64,000 nucleotides of DNA from Limnanthes douglasii subsp. nivea (lineage: Eukaryota > Streptophyta > Magnoliopsida > Brassicales > Limnanthaceae), in NCBI GenBank assembly GCA_036936605.1, contig JAUPFV010000005.1, positions 79,744,885 to 79,808,884 of the forward strand. The letters are read 5' to 3'. Position numbers and translations under genes: made by a program. The notes below the pieces were generated by a model that did not search any database, was not told the origin of the DNA, and saw only the letters and a list, made by a program, of their open reading frames with translations. Positions 12,872-23,844 of this stretch are shown here, piece after piece (the first letter of the stretch is position 1; every line of letters starts with the position of its first letter).

Positions 12872-12898
12872 GATATATATATATATATATATATATAT
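12872..12898. repeat. (TA)n microsatellite
   Basis: About 13 perfect TA dinucleotides at 12,872-12,898, directly upstream of the truncated left end of element A1. Confidence 0.95.
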
Positions 12899-13011
12899 GA
12901 AAATCCAACATAAAAAAGTCAATCTTATTGAAGTTGTTTCAATAATTTTAAACAAATGCATTATATACTTTATTATATTTTAGATGTTATCCATTATTAT
13001 ATTCCTTAGGC

Positions 13012-15620
13012 ATGAGTTCAGTTATTGAGAAGTCCCCAGAAAAATCAACTACACGCCGGACGACTCGTCTGGTCAAATCCCACGCAACTACTTCACTGTC
13101 AAAACCCTCCAGATCGGAGGCATCTAAGGCAACATCAAAAGATAAGCCCTCCAGACCGGAGGTGTCTAAAATAGCACCAAAGGATAAGCCCTCAGGATCC
13201 CAACCTCAACCGGACACCAGGCCTTCAGAAACAACAGACACTCACTCATCCGAACAATCTTTGGTGCCAGAAGTTGATCCCCTCCCCCCATCCACAGCAA
13301 CTGATAGACCTTCTACCGCAACTGATGGAAGAAGTGATGGAAGACAGTATCGAAGAGGCCCCCTTCAAAATTGAAGCATCAGGTTAAACCGAGGATGTTG
13401 CCTTTGATAGGAAGGGTAAAGGCAAAATCAAAGTTGGTGTGGCTCATCCGGATATTCCGGTGTGCTTGGAGGGTAAGGTAGGGCCTTACTTTATAAATGT
13501 CAATGTTAAATATTTGGTGGCCCTGCAAAATATAAACTATGTCTACACTCATACTACTGAGTTGGGTCGGATCTGGATAAAGTGAAGGATCCTAGAGTCA
13601 GTGAAGGTGAGGATACCTATCACTCTGGAGACTCTGATGGACTGTAAACTTAATGAGGTGGTCATCTTCACCGAGGTGCTAAACTGGGGACTCCGGTTCC
13701 CATTGGATCCAGAAATTGTCAGGTATTTCCACCTGGTGAAGCTTTGTCCAAGCCAGCTAAGTCCAACCGCTTGGTATTCTCTCCTTGCTTGCATAATGGC
13801 ATCAAGGCTGTCTAAAACCCCCCTCTCAATGGAGAAATTTGCTGCTGTGGCAAGTCTATGCAAGAATCACCACATCCCATTCTACCACCACAACATGGGG
13901 AATAACTTCAAAGTGGTGGATGACTTACTAGAGTCGGAGAAGAACTGGAGGACTCAATTCCTGTTTATCAGTGGGTCATGGGAGAATGGGAGGAAGATTA
14001 AGGCTAACACCAACCCTAGTATGTTAACTAACAGATGGAAGAGTACTGGTAAACTTTTATCTTTATTTTTCACGTTCTTCTTTTTAACTCATAAATATTC
14101 CACTCCTGAATATTCTGTTACTTATTTTTTAGTGTTTCTGAATGAGTTTACCAAACACTTGGAGGAGAGGCAAACAACTTGTGCCAAACTGAACGCATGG
14201 GCTGCGGAGCGTTAGAGGAATGCCTTCCACAACTGGTTCACCTGAGGCAATCTGGTGAGGTCCCATTTGTGGAACACCACAGGTCGGAGCGATCTCACAT
14301 AGGAAGTACTAACTACACGTCCTTCTAGCGTAATCCTTAAACGAACATAAGCCAAAGATGGTAAACTGGTCTTACCTTCTAGAGCCAAAGCTCCCAGCAA
14401 GATGAAAGGGAAGAAAAAGAAAGCTGCAACAGAGGCAGTCCAAACTGTCATTGAGAGGACCGATGCAGGCAACCAAGGGGGAATCGACGTTGTCTTGCTC
14501 AAGGTAGTGGAAGCTGAGACTGCTAGGGAGGTAGGAGAATCACAAAACCCATCAAGGCCTCCCAAAAAGGACAGGAAAAGAAGAGCAAACAGTGATGAAA
14601 AGGCTGCAAAAAAGAAAAAGGTCACCTTAGGGTAAGAAATAATGCTTCACCTTTCGGAGCTTCTACCTCCACCAGCCCCTGTTGACCCTACCCTACCAGA
14701 GAAGATTCCAACAGGTCTGCAGTCCGGTGAGGGTACCGGAGGAGGGATTGATGGAGTGGACATTAATGCCCTTCGAGATATTGATCTTTACTTCAACGAC
14801 TTTGAGAAAGATGACTTTGATCGTCTCTTCCATCCTTGAATCTCTTCTAACATGGTGACTTATAATGGTAAGTCTTTCTCCGTCTCCGGAGAACAAGACA
14901 TTGTGGCCCATTCTTTTTTTTGTCATATCCAACCAGTGCTTGATCTGAAGAGATAAGTGAAGAGTCAAAATGCACTTATCAATACCCTCACTAATGATAA
15001 AGAGTCTTTGTCAACCAATCCTCTCAATGCTAATAAGAGCATTAAAGAATTGAAGAAAGAGATAGAAGCACTGAGGAAGGACAAAGAAGATCTATCAACA
15101 AAACTTGCCACTTCAGAGAAGGCCAGTACCGAACTCCAAACTAAGTACTCCGGTTTGGAGAAACATCTCTCAACATTAAGGGAGGAACTGAAGACCAACG
15201 ATGGTGTCATTCAGACCTTGTCCGGTGAAAAAGACTTCCCTAGAAGATGTTGTGTCTAAGGTAACCAAAGAGAAAGAAGACTTGGAGAAGCAACAGGAAC
15301 AAACTATTCAGGCCAGCATTGATAAATATACTAATGAGGTGATAGACTCCTTGGAAACAAGGTATGCTGAGGGTAAGTATGACATGGTGTTGCTCTTCCA
15401 TGAAACGTTTCCGAGGAGGACCCTTGGTCCCTTATGGAAATTTGTAGACTATGACGAGATCCCATTTGAAACTATGGTTGCTGGTGACAAGTACAATTAT
15501 AGCAGTGGAATAGATTCCACCACTGATGAAAATGAAGGAACCGGTGAGAGTTCGAGTGTCGAACTCAAAAGTCCCAAGAAAAAAGGTGATAAAGGACAAT
15601 CTAAAGGGAACAAGCCATGA
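13012..15620 (+). pseudogene. Antisense accessory ORF of A1 (putative gypsy-type transposon protein)
   Basis: This is the accessory gene of the A family, lying opposite to gag-pol. It runs from a Ser/Pro/Lys-rich N-terminal part (13,012-13,330) to a conserved globular part with PITLETLMDCKLNEVVIF, LRFPLDPEIVRYFHLVKL and a CIMASRLS helix (13,600-14,040). This part resembles what databases call Transposase_28 / putative gypsy-type transposon domain, recalled rather than searched. A Lys-rich basic segment follows at 14,400-14,635, then a coiled-coil-like Glu/Lys/Leu region (14,950-15,330) and an acidic Ser-rich tail. A GT-AG intron at 14,049-14,132 interrupts it exactly where A2 and A3 have theirs. 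Stops near 13,386, 14,213 and 14,240 and frame breaks near 13,370 and 15,220 inactivate this copy. The native role is unknown. Confidence 0.75.
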
Positions 15621-15667
15621 GGTTTTAAACATTTTTTTTTGTTTTCTTACTTCACTGAACTATTAAA

Positions 15668-15760
15668 GTCCTTGGATGGCCAATGCATTTTTGTAATGTT
15701 ATCCGGTTTGAGTCCGGATAAGTCTTTTAGAATACTTAAGTTCCTTGGATGGCCAAGGCA
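15668..15760. repeat. CCTTGG/CCAAGG palindromes between convergent A1 genes
   Basis: Two copies lie here, near 15,670-15,684 and at 15,743-15,758 (CCTTGGATGGCCAAGG, a 6-bp stem with a 4-bp loop). They sit between the 3' end of the accessory gene and the 3' end of pol. Counterparts occur at the same place in A2 and A3. A role in ending transcription of the two converging genes is only a guess. Confidence 0.7.
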
Positions 15761-16174
15761 TATTTAATAATTTGGTAATGTTATCCAGTTTCAGTATAGA
15801 CAGGTTTATTTATCAAATCTTGCTTTGTTTTATATTTTCTTTCGTTTTAATTTTAACGTCTAATATTTAAACAACCCCAATTATTTCAGAAGTATTAAAA
15901 ATAAGAGTGTTTAATATCTGCGATGACATGTATTTAATGGTTATCACTCAACCAGATTAATCCAATTTATCAAAGATCTAAAGTGTTAAATCAAAGACTT
16001 GTACTTGAATAGAATTATAGTTAAACCATATCGGATGTTTTAAGAAGGAATCATATTTTATTGAATGAAAAAAAACAGACACCTCATTAAAACCTCCCCG
16101 CGCCACCATGGTAGGAAAAAGTATGCCTCTTAATATTTACATTGACATTTAACAAGTAAATATTTACATAACTT

Positions 16175-19100
16175 TTATTCTAGATATAACCCGAGGTGTT
16201 CAATATTCCATGGGTGCTTCAAAACTCTTCCATCTTTATCTTGAAGCCTATATGTCCCAGACTTAAGCTTTTCGGAGACCTCGTAAGGGCCTTCCCAGTT
16301 CAGAGCCAGCTTACCGAACTGCTTCTCCTTAGTGTGTAAGAAAACTTTTCTCAAAACTTTATATCCCAGTTGAAAATATTTTCTGTTGATCTTAGAAGCA
16401 AATCTGATCCTCATCAAGCCTTGGTAGTGGGTTGTTCTAAGATGAGCTTTAACCCTTCTTTCTTCTATTAAGTCCAACCGATTTCTTAATTGCCATCTCA
16501 TTGGCTTGTTCGGAATAGTTATGGACCCTGTATGATGGTAGGTTTGCTTCTATAGGAGTAATAACATTTATTCCATACACTAAGGCAAAAGGAGATTCTT
16601 GTGTAGCAGCCCTAGGAGTAGTTTGGTATGCCCACAACACTTCTTGCAGATAACTTGGTCACTTCCCTACAGCCCCTTCTAAATTATTTTTTAATCCGGA
16701 CAAAATAGTCATGTTTACCACTTCAACCTGACCATTTGCTTGTGGGTGGAAATGAGAAGAGAAGCAATGCTGAATGCCCTGGAGGCACAGAAATTCTCCA
16801 TATCCTTGTTATCAAATTGTGGCCCATTATCTGTGGTAATCTTCTGAGAAATCCCAAATCTGCAACATATATTAGACAAGATAAACTTTATGATACCTTT
16901 CGAAGTGGTTCCTGCCAGAGGAGCTGCCTCTATCCACTTTGAGAAGTAATCAATAGCTACATTGATAGTCCTGCACCCTCTGGATGCCATTGGTAGAGGC
17001 CCAACTAAATCCAATACCCAACGAGCAAATGGTACTGGCTCAGAAATTGACTCCATAGGCAGTACTTGCACATGAATTTCGTTACCATACCTTTGACATG
17101 GATCACATTTTTTTACCATTTATTTAGTGCCATGTATCCAAAATGTGTTGATCATTCTCTGCCGTGTAGTTCAGATAAAACGGTTTGGGATTCTTCAACC
17201 CCCAAACAGCGCAGGAGAGGTCTGCTGAAGGATTTTTTATATAGAACATCTCTTATGATAAAAAAAACCATGAGCCTTGTGTTTAATTTTTCTTTCCATA
17301 GCTTTCTCTTGAGGCAAAACCCCATCAGATATATATTGAAGAAAGGGAAATCTCCAATCTTTAGATTGAACTACTTGTATACTTAAGTTTTTCTCCTCTT
17401 TCTTGTTCTGATTTGATTATATGGATTGGAATTCTTGTATTTGAATCCACGGGTAGGACTCAGAGTATGCTATGGTTGCCAAGGAATCTGCCAGCGTATT
17501 TTCTGATCTAGGAATATGCTCATAACAAACATTCTTGAAATTGGCTGCCACCTCTTCAAGGATGAATAAGTATTTGATTAGTTGTTCCTTCTTGGCCTCA
17601 GATTGACCTTGAACAAGGTGGATAAGAAGCTGAGAATCACTCATCAACCTAACTCTTTTAGCCCCGCATAGGAAAGCTAATTTAAGACCAGATATAGCTG
17701 CTTCATATTCAGACTCATTGGTAGAGGCCCTGAACCCAAACCATATAGTATGGTATAGTTTATCACCATACTAAGAGGTTAAGCAAAATCCAGCCCCACA
17801 ACCCATTGTGCTTGATCCACTATCAGTCCGGACTACCCATTATTTTTTAGTTTTCCCTTCTGAAGCTTGTTTAGAACTCATGTCCGGATAGAATTCCACT
17901 AGAAAATCAGCAATAGATTGAGCCTTGATAGCAGTTCATGAGGAGAAATCAATATCATAATCACCCAATTGTACTGACCACTTGGTCATCCTGCTTGATA
18001 TGTCTGTATTTTGAAGAACATTCTTCAATGGGAAAGATATCCAGACAATGATGGAATGAGACTGGAAATACAACCTCATCTTTCTTGCTGCATTTACCAA
18101 GGTTAGTGCCAACTTTTCAAGCTTCAAGTACCTCTTCTCAGCATCTATTGAACTTTTGCTGATGTAGTACACCGGACGAGGGTAATTGTCTACTTCTCTT
18201 ACCAACACTGAAATTATAGCATATTATGACACAACCAAGTATACATAAAGTGTTTCACCTTGTACGGGCTTGAAAAGGGTTTTTGATGAAGACAAATGTT
18301 TCTTTATTTCATCAAAAGCTTGGCTGCATTGTGGAGACCAGTTGAAATCTTTGATACATTTCATGGTCTGAAAAAATAAAGTACACTTGTCTGAAGACCT
18401 TGAAATAAAACGATTTAATGCAGCCAATCTACCTGTTAGCCTCTGGACTTCTTTAATATTTCGAGGGGGATCCATTTTTAACAGGGCATCAAGCTGATCT
18501 GGTTCAGGATGTATCCCTTTCTCACTTATCACATAACCCAAAAAAATTCTAGACTGTACCCCAAAGACACACTTTTTTGGATTCAGTTTTAAGTTTACCT
18601 TAGTCAAATTGGCAAAAGTCTCTCGAAGGTCAATTATGTGCAAATCTTCTTCTAAACATTTAACCATTATATCATCGATGTACACCTCCATATTCCTGCC
18701 AATCTGATCAACAAATGCTTTGTTCACCAACCTCCGATAAGTAGCCCCAACATTCTTCAACCCAAAAGGCATTACCTTATAGAAATGGAGACCCTTATCT
18801 GTAACAAAGGTAGTGTAATCCTCGTCCTTCAGATCCACCTGTATCTGGTTGTACCCAGAGAAGGCATCCATGAAGGACATCAACTTGTTTCCAGATGTTG
18901 AGTCCACCAACTGATCTATCCGGGGGACATGATAAAGATCTTTTGGTAAAGTTCGGTTGAGGTCAGTAAAATCGATACACATACGCCATTTCCCATTCTT
19001 TTTCCTGACTAACACCGGATTGGCAGTCCATAAAGGATACTAGGACTCTTTTATGTGTCCCATCTTGGTAAGTCGATCTACGTCTTGGACTATTACATTA

Positions 19101-19411
19101 GATTTTTCCTTAGAGAAAGCTCTCATTTTCTGCACAAGATGTGCAACATCATTTCGAATGGACAACTGATGTAAAATAACATTTGCAGGCACTCCGGCCA
19201 CATCAGCATTGCACCAAGCAAAAACATGTTGGTTATCTGCTAAAAAGGATAATAATTTCTTTTTTAACTCTGGCGCCATCTTGGAGCCAATCTTAACACT
19301 TTTACCTTCTGCCAGATAGTGGGTTTCAACTTCTTCAACCGGTATTAAAACACCAGGGGCCTCTTTGGGGTCATCAATTTCACCCTCTCATTCAAAATTC
19401 CCAAATAACTG
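16175..19411 (-). pseudogene. A1 pol: RT, RNase H, archaeal-type RNase H, integrase
   Basis: The post-stop part of A1 pol reads leftward. Reverse transcriptase covers about 18,224-19,060, with the catalytic motif YIDDIMVK and the MPFGLKNVGATYRRLVNKAF block. RNase H is at about 17,936-18,223, with YYISKSS and AEKRYLKLEKLAL. The second, archaeal-type RNase H lies at about 17,417-17,860 (GGxS-type start in VRTDSGSS, and HIPRSENTLADSLA near its end). Integrase is at 16,175-17,119, with CDPCQRYGNEIHVQ, WVLDLVGPLP, a TTDNGPQFDNKDME strand, and GPYEVSEKLKSGTYRL near its C-terminus. About 20 codons are lost in the integrase zinc-finger region near 17,120, and several stops and frameshifts occur, for example at about 17,772. 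This copy is inactive. Confidence 0.85.
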
Positions 19412-19414
19412 CTA
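19406..19414 (-). promoter_or_regulatory. Candidate stop-codon readthrough site of A1 (TAG CAG TTA)
   Basis: On the minus strand TAG (19,412-19,414) is followed directly by CAGTTA, fitting the STOP-CAR-YYA readthrough consensus. It falls between protease and RT, at the same homologous place as in A2, A3 and B. The frame reads VNED-stop-QLFG. One other stop follows shortly after in A1 and is not shared. Confidence 0.65.
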
Positions 19415-21165
19415 ATCTTCATTAACCCGGACTGCTCCCAAAGTTTTAGGAGCAAACGCAGTTGCATAGCACTCCTTTGCTATCTTTTGACTACTCCGGA
19501 CAACTCCTACTTGCCCTTGAACCGCATACTTAAAAATCGGTGGAACGTTAAGGCCACAACATGCATTCTAGAGAGCCAGGACCTCCCAAAGATTGCATTG
19601 TAGCATGTGGGAAAGTCTACCACAACGAATAACATTCTAACCAACTTTTTAAAAGGCCCCTTGCCTAACAGCACCTCTTCCTCAAATTCCCCAATTACAT
19701 CCGCAGAGCTCTCTGTGAAACCCATAATGGTTATGTTTGACCGTTGAATAACGACTAGATTTTTCATCTGCTTGTAAGAACTTAAAAAGAGAATGTTTGC
19801 CGAACTACCTGTGTCCATCAGAATTCGCCTGATATCATTACCGCCAATAGATACTCCTATTACCACAGCATCCTCATGTGGACTAGCAATGTTTCTTAAA
19901 TCATCCTCATCAAAGACTATAAACGGAAAAGGGGTTTGGGACTGATAAGAAGACATGCACATTCCAATTGAGTGGCTAGACTATGAACATGCCTCTTTTT
20001 TTATGAAGGAGTGGGTGTTGTCATGGTGTCCCCTCCGAATATGGTAAGTGACTCAAAGAAACTAATGAGCCCGGACACCGTCTTAACCTGTTCTGTTATG
20101 AACCCCACTTTAAACTGAGTTGGATCAGGATCCAGATACTCTGAATCAACATCAAATCTTTCAAGGATCACTAGTGCCCCCTCCGGAGCAGATGTTCCTG
20201 CATTGTTTGTAGGGCCAGTTCGAGGAGCATTGTCAAGCCTGTTTCCACTTATTCTTTTGACATAAGCACCGAGTTTGCCTCTTTCAATAAGATTATGTAC
20301 TTCATGCTTCAAAGCAATACAGTCTTGGGTGTTATTCCCAATATCATGATGATAGTGGCAAAAACAAGTATTACGAATTTTTCTAGGAGATTGTAAAGTT
20401 GTTGGTTTCCGGAAATATACCTCATTTTTTTGTCTTGTCATATATGGTCGTCACGTTCTCTTTTAATTTTGCAAACCACTCCAGTTGAACCCAAAGACCT
20501 TTTTTACTCCTTGACTGCTGGCTCTGATCTGGATTTGGGTTGGATTGAGTTTGTTTGGCCCTATTGGACCCTTGTCCGGTCTCTTTAGCCTTGTATCCGG
20601 ACTGGTTTTGGTTTTGAGCTGCCGGGGCGGACCTCACCTGACGGTACACCCTGGTTTTCTTAGTTTCATCCACGTTGATCTGCTTCCCCACCTGATTTAA
20701 CAAGCCACCCCAAGTCATGGCCTTCTTTCTTGTCACTGAATCAGCCAGATTCTCATGGTTCAACCATCGGCTTAGGGAAGCAATTGCCACATGTTCGAAG
20801 CAATCTGCCAACCCATTCTTAGTATTTACGAACCGACTTATATAGTCTTTTAAGGACTCATTTGGCTCTTGGGCACAATGGATGATAGTATCTCCATTGC
20901 CCTTCACCTTTTTACTTCCCACAAACTGTCTTCGAAAGGAAACCCATAATGTATCAAGGTTTCTGATACATCCCTAGGGTAACTGTTGTACCGTTTGAGA
21001 GCACTTCCCGTAAAAAATTGGGAGAAGGCTCTACATAGAAGTTTGTCATCACCATCAAAATTCATCATGAAGTTTTTGAACTGCTCCAAATGATTGTCTT
21101 TACTCCAATCATACTTTTCCATTTTAGTACTGTCAAACCTTTTGGGTAGGTTTCCGGATAGTATC
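19412..21165 (-). pseudogene. A1 gag-protease, 5'-truncated
   Basis: Reading leftward, gag starts within its central part (NLPKRFDSTKMEKYD-like, near 21,120-21,165) because the first roughly 200 codons are deleted. It continues through the Retrotrans_gag core (about 20,420-21,120; CAQEPNESLKDYISRFVNTK) and a zinc-knuckle-like CHYHHDIGNNTQDC at about 20,330. The aspartic protease at 19,507-19,962 has an intact DTGSSANILFL active site. A 1-bp deletion near 19,540 shifts the frame just after protease, and the frame then runs to the TAG at 19,412-19,414. Stops and frame breaks inside gag (near 20,001 and 20,900) make it a pseudogene. A3 at 52,019-54,361 shows the intact form. Confidence 0.8.
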
Positions 21166-21180
21166 TTGGTAGATAATGGT

Positions 21181-21400
21181 GATTAATGAGGACCTATGGG
21201 CTTTCAGGTCAAGTTATGAAACCAGGTCAAGTTTAAGGACCCATTTACTTATTAAGCTGATTAGCACATAGCTTAGTCAAAAGGTGTTTAGGTGATTCTT
21301 TACTTTTGTCCTGTCCGGATAGTTCAGTGTCAAGTTTATGTCCGAATTTCCCTTGTCTGGATAACACAGTGAGCTGTGACTGGATAATCCGAACTCATCA
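21181..21400 (-). repeat. Partial 5' LTR of A1
   Basis: Read on the minus strand from 21,400 it begins TGATGAGTTCGGA, like the A2 LTR at 23,404. It continues through the AAACTTGACC(C/T)GGTTTC and GAAAGCCCAT blocks and then breaks before the TATAAATAC box. It is joined to mid-gag at about 21,170, so the transcription start, rest of the LTR and primer site are absent. Confidence 0.8.
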
Positions 21401-23398
21401 ACATTAAGATTTAATTTACGAAAAAAATATTAAATTTTTATTTCATTCTAAAAAATCCTAATATCGACCAAGTTAGTTGACATTAACGTAATTATTATTT
21501 TTAAAATATAAATCTCTAAATTTGACAAAATATCGACCAAAATGATCGATATTATGAGTTTTTTTTGTACGGAATAAGTCATTGCAAGTTTTTTGGAACA
21601 AAATAAATAATTGCAGGTTATTTTGTAAAAAAATAAAATAAATTGTCGAAGAAAATGTTTGATATTAGGGTATTTTATTTAAAATAGAATTATGCTTATT
21701 TGGTTCACAATATTTTTCAAAAAAACGTATCTTATATCATGTGAGTTGACCATATCTTTTTTATAAAATCAAATTTGAAGTTATTTGGTTCACAATATTT
21801 AGTCGATATTAGGTGGTTTGCTTGACAAACACATTGTTAAAAATTACATATTTCGAATTTAAACAATTGCATATGTATCTAAATTTTTGAGAAAGATATA
21901 ATTTTAGTTTACATAAAAATTAAAATATAACAAAATAAATTTTTGGAATAGACATATTCAGTTTTGGTAAGATATATCCCTCTATGTTTAACTCACGAAA
22001 GTTCAATACATTTTCCCATATAATCGAATGGTATATATTTATCCCACCATAATTTCTTGTTTGCATATGATTTCGAAACCTAATGGATGAGAGGTAGTGG
22101 TGCATTCAAATAAAGGATAACCTGTTAATTAAAGAAGAACAATATTATAAAATAAAATATTATTATACACTAATATACAACATAATTCAAAAGAATTATT
22201 ACGTTAATGAAATGATTCATATATACATGAGCGATGCAAACCTCTTTTATTTATTTGATAGTCAGTTGAAAATATTCGAGAATAACGACTCTTTTTTTAT
22301 TTTCTTTACCTTCTTTTATAATTTAGCAACGTTTGTCTTTTGGTGTCTTTGATAATTTAGTTGTTTTGGTTTGACTTAATAATGTTCTCGCAATGCTTTT
22401 AATTTTTGTCTAGGTTTAGAGAGTGTATTGAGAGAGTGCGCTCTTGCTACCGCCTTCTTTTATGACATGGTCAAAAGGTGATTTCTCATGTTCCGTCGAA
22501 CTATTGTTAACATTTTTTCCACATCTTTCGTTTTAAACGGTTATTTGGTGGAAACAAATCAAATTTGTTTTAGATCAATTACTTCAAATAATTTTAATAA
22601 GATGTAAAACCTCTATTTTTTGGATTATACTCACGTACTAAACTAACCATGTTCAAGAGCACTTTATCCACATAATCGTCTTTGTCATATTTGTATTTTG
22701 TAACAAAGTTTGTAGTTTGTCACATTTTATCGATCATAAAATATATTTATCTTACATGCACACGAAAAACTATCCATAGATAAAAAAAAAAACACATCCA
22801 TATTCTATTTTGGAAATACCCTTTTTAGCCTAAACGTATTCTTTTAATATGAGTTTAAGGTATGTCTCGATGAGCCTTTCTTTAACCTCTTTGAAAATTA
22901 TATTTTCATATATAAAATTAGAGATTTTCTTAATTACTTGACCAATTGTATTATCTTCGTTTGTTGAATACCGAAGAAAGTGTGATGCTTCATCCAAAGT
23001 TGTTTAAAGTTTAAAATGCTTTTTTCCGACAAACAGCTTCAATGATGAATGCACACCTTCGAAACCAATAATTGTAAAAAAAAAATTATATTACTTATGG
23101 AATTTGAATATCACTTAATATGTTTGAATAAATGACATTAACGACTAATTATCGTAGTTTTACTGTGCTTGATTAGGTTAGTCTATGCATATAATAAATT
23201 TTCACCATGTGATTTGAGCCAAGATGTTTCAACATATTTCAGTACCTTATCATAGGATTTATACATCTATTTCATTGTCTTTATATTTTATGAAACTTAG
23301 AATCATATTATGAATACAGGATCTAATTTCAAGAAGCAAAAAACTCATCTGAGATCATCACTTCTTCGAACAATTTCTTCATATTCACAATAATATTC
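21401..23398. other. AT-rich spacer between inverted elements A1 and A2
   Basis: No intact gene. The DNA is AT-rich with many stops on both strands. Apart from the MULE fragment near 23,165-23,250 I recognise nothing; an ORF at 21,920-22,105 (-) has no known motif. Confidence 0.45.
23165..23250 (-). pseudogene. FAR1-like MULE transposase fragment, copy 3
   Basis: One minus-strand frame reads YVETSWLKSHGENLLYA, a stop, then TNLIKHS. This lines up with the Y-x3-TWL-x7-F-x2-AWTN segment of FAR1-type MULE transposases, and the stop sits where Trp (TGG) is expected. It corresponds to WLDLYTDKFIVWKTN of copy 1. Nothing convincing was found to either side. The A2 insertion lies 150 bp to the right. 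Confidence 0.45.
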
Positions 23399-23403
23399 AT
23401 GCT

Positions 23404-23770
23404 TGATGAGTTCGGAAACTTCAACTACAGCCCACTGCATAATCCGGACAAGGGTAATTAGGATAATGACACACCACTATGAAATCAAACAATACAAAAG
23501 TAAAACACATTTTGACTAAGCTATTTTCTAGTCTACTTAAACAACTAATTGGTCCTTAAACTTGACCCGGTTTCAGAACTTGACCCGTAAGCCCATGGAT
23601 CATGAATTAAGAGTATAAATACCTCAACCACTCTTATTAATGAGGGTGATCAGCATTTAATACAAGCAAGCTGCTTAAATATCTCAGTACTCTCCATACT
23701 AATCACAAACACTTTAAAACTTCACAAAACACTTTACCAAACTACCCCCAACCCAAAATAAATCAAACCA
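23404..23770 (+). repeat. A2 5' LTR (367 bp)
   Basis: Starts TGATGAGTTCGG and ends ATCAAACCA. A TATAAATA box at 23,614-23,621 marks the likely promoter, and a CA-rich leader follows. The ATGCT duplication lies immediately before it. Confidence 0.92.
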
Positions 23771-23773
23771 AAT

Positions 23774-23788
23774 TGACGACCACAGTAG
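23774..23788 (+). promoter_or_regulatory. A2 primer-binding site (degenerate)
   Basis: TGACGACCACAGTAG three bases after the LTR. The A3 counterpart TGGCGACCACAGTGG is better preserved and complementary to the 3' end of a tRNA-Arg as I recall it. A2 differs at two positions, both G to A. Confidence 0.65.
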
Positions 23789-23844
23789 GAGCATGAGGGT
23801 GCCTGAATTTTACATTCAAAACTATTAGAAAATAAACAGTTCAG

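Larger units (their letters stand above)
13008..21400 (-). mobile_element. Truncated Tat-like Ty3/gypsy element A1
   Basis: This is the first of three copies of one family (A1-A3). Gag-pol reads leftward and the accessory gene reads rightward, so the element's own 3' end is on the left. The left LTR and the accessory N-terminus are missing: homology to A2 and A3 starts just before 13,012. On the right only the outer part of the 5' LTR survives (21,181-21,400), joined directly to mid-gag. The downstream half of the LTR, the primer-binding site and about the first 200 gag codons are therefore deleted. Tat lineage is inferred from the extra archaeal-type RNase H domain between RNase H and integrase. 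No target duplication can be defined. Confidence 0.85.

Noticed and set aside
14212..14625. 137-codon hydrophobic ORF on -
   Set aside because: Shadow of the Lys-rich accessory ORF on +: Lys codons read in reverse give Phe/Leu, so the apparent membrane segments are artefacts. The same applies to 30,524-30,892 (+) and 59,186-59,455 (+).
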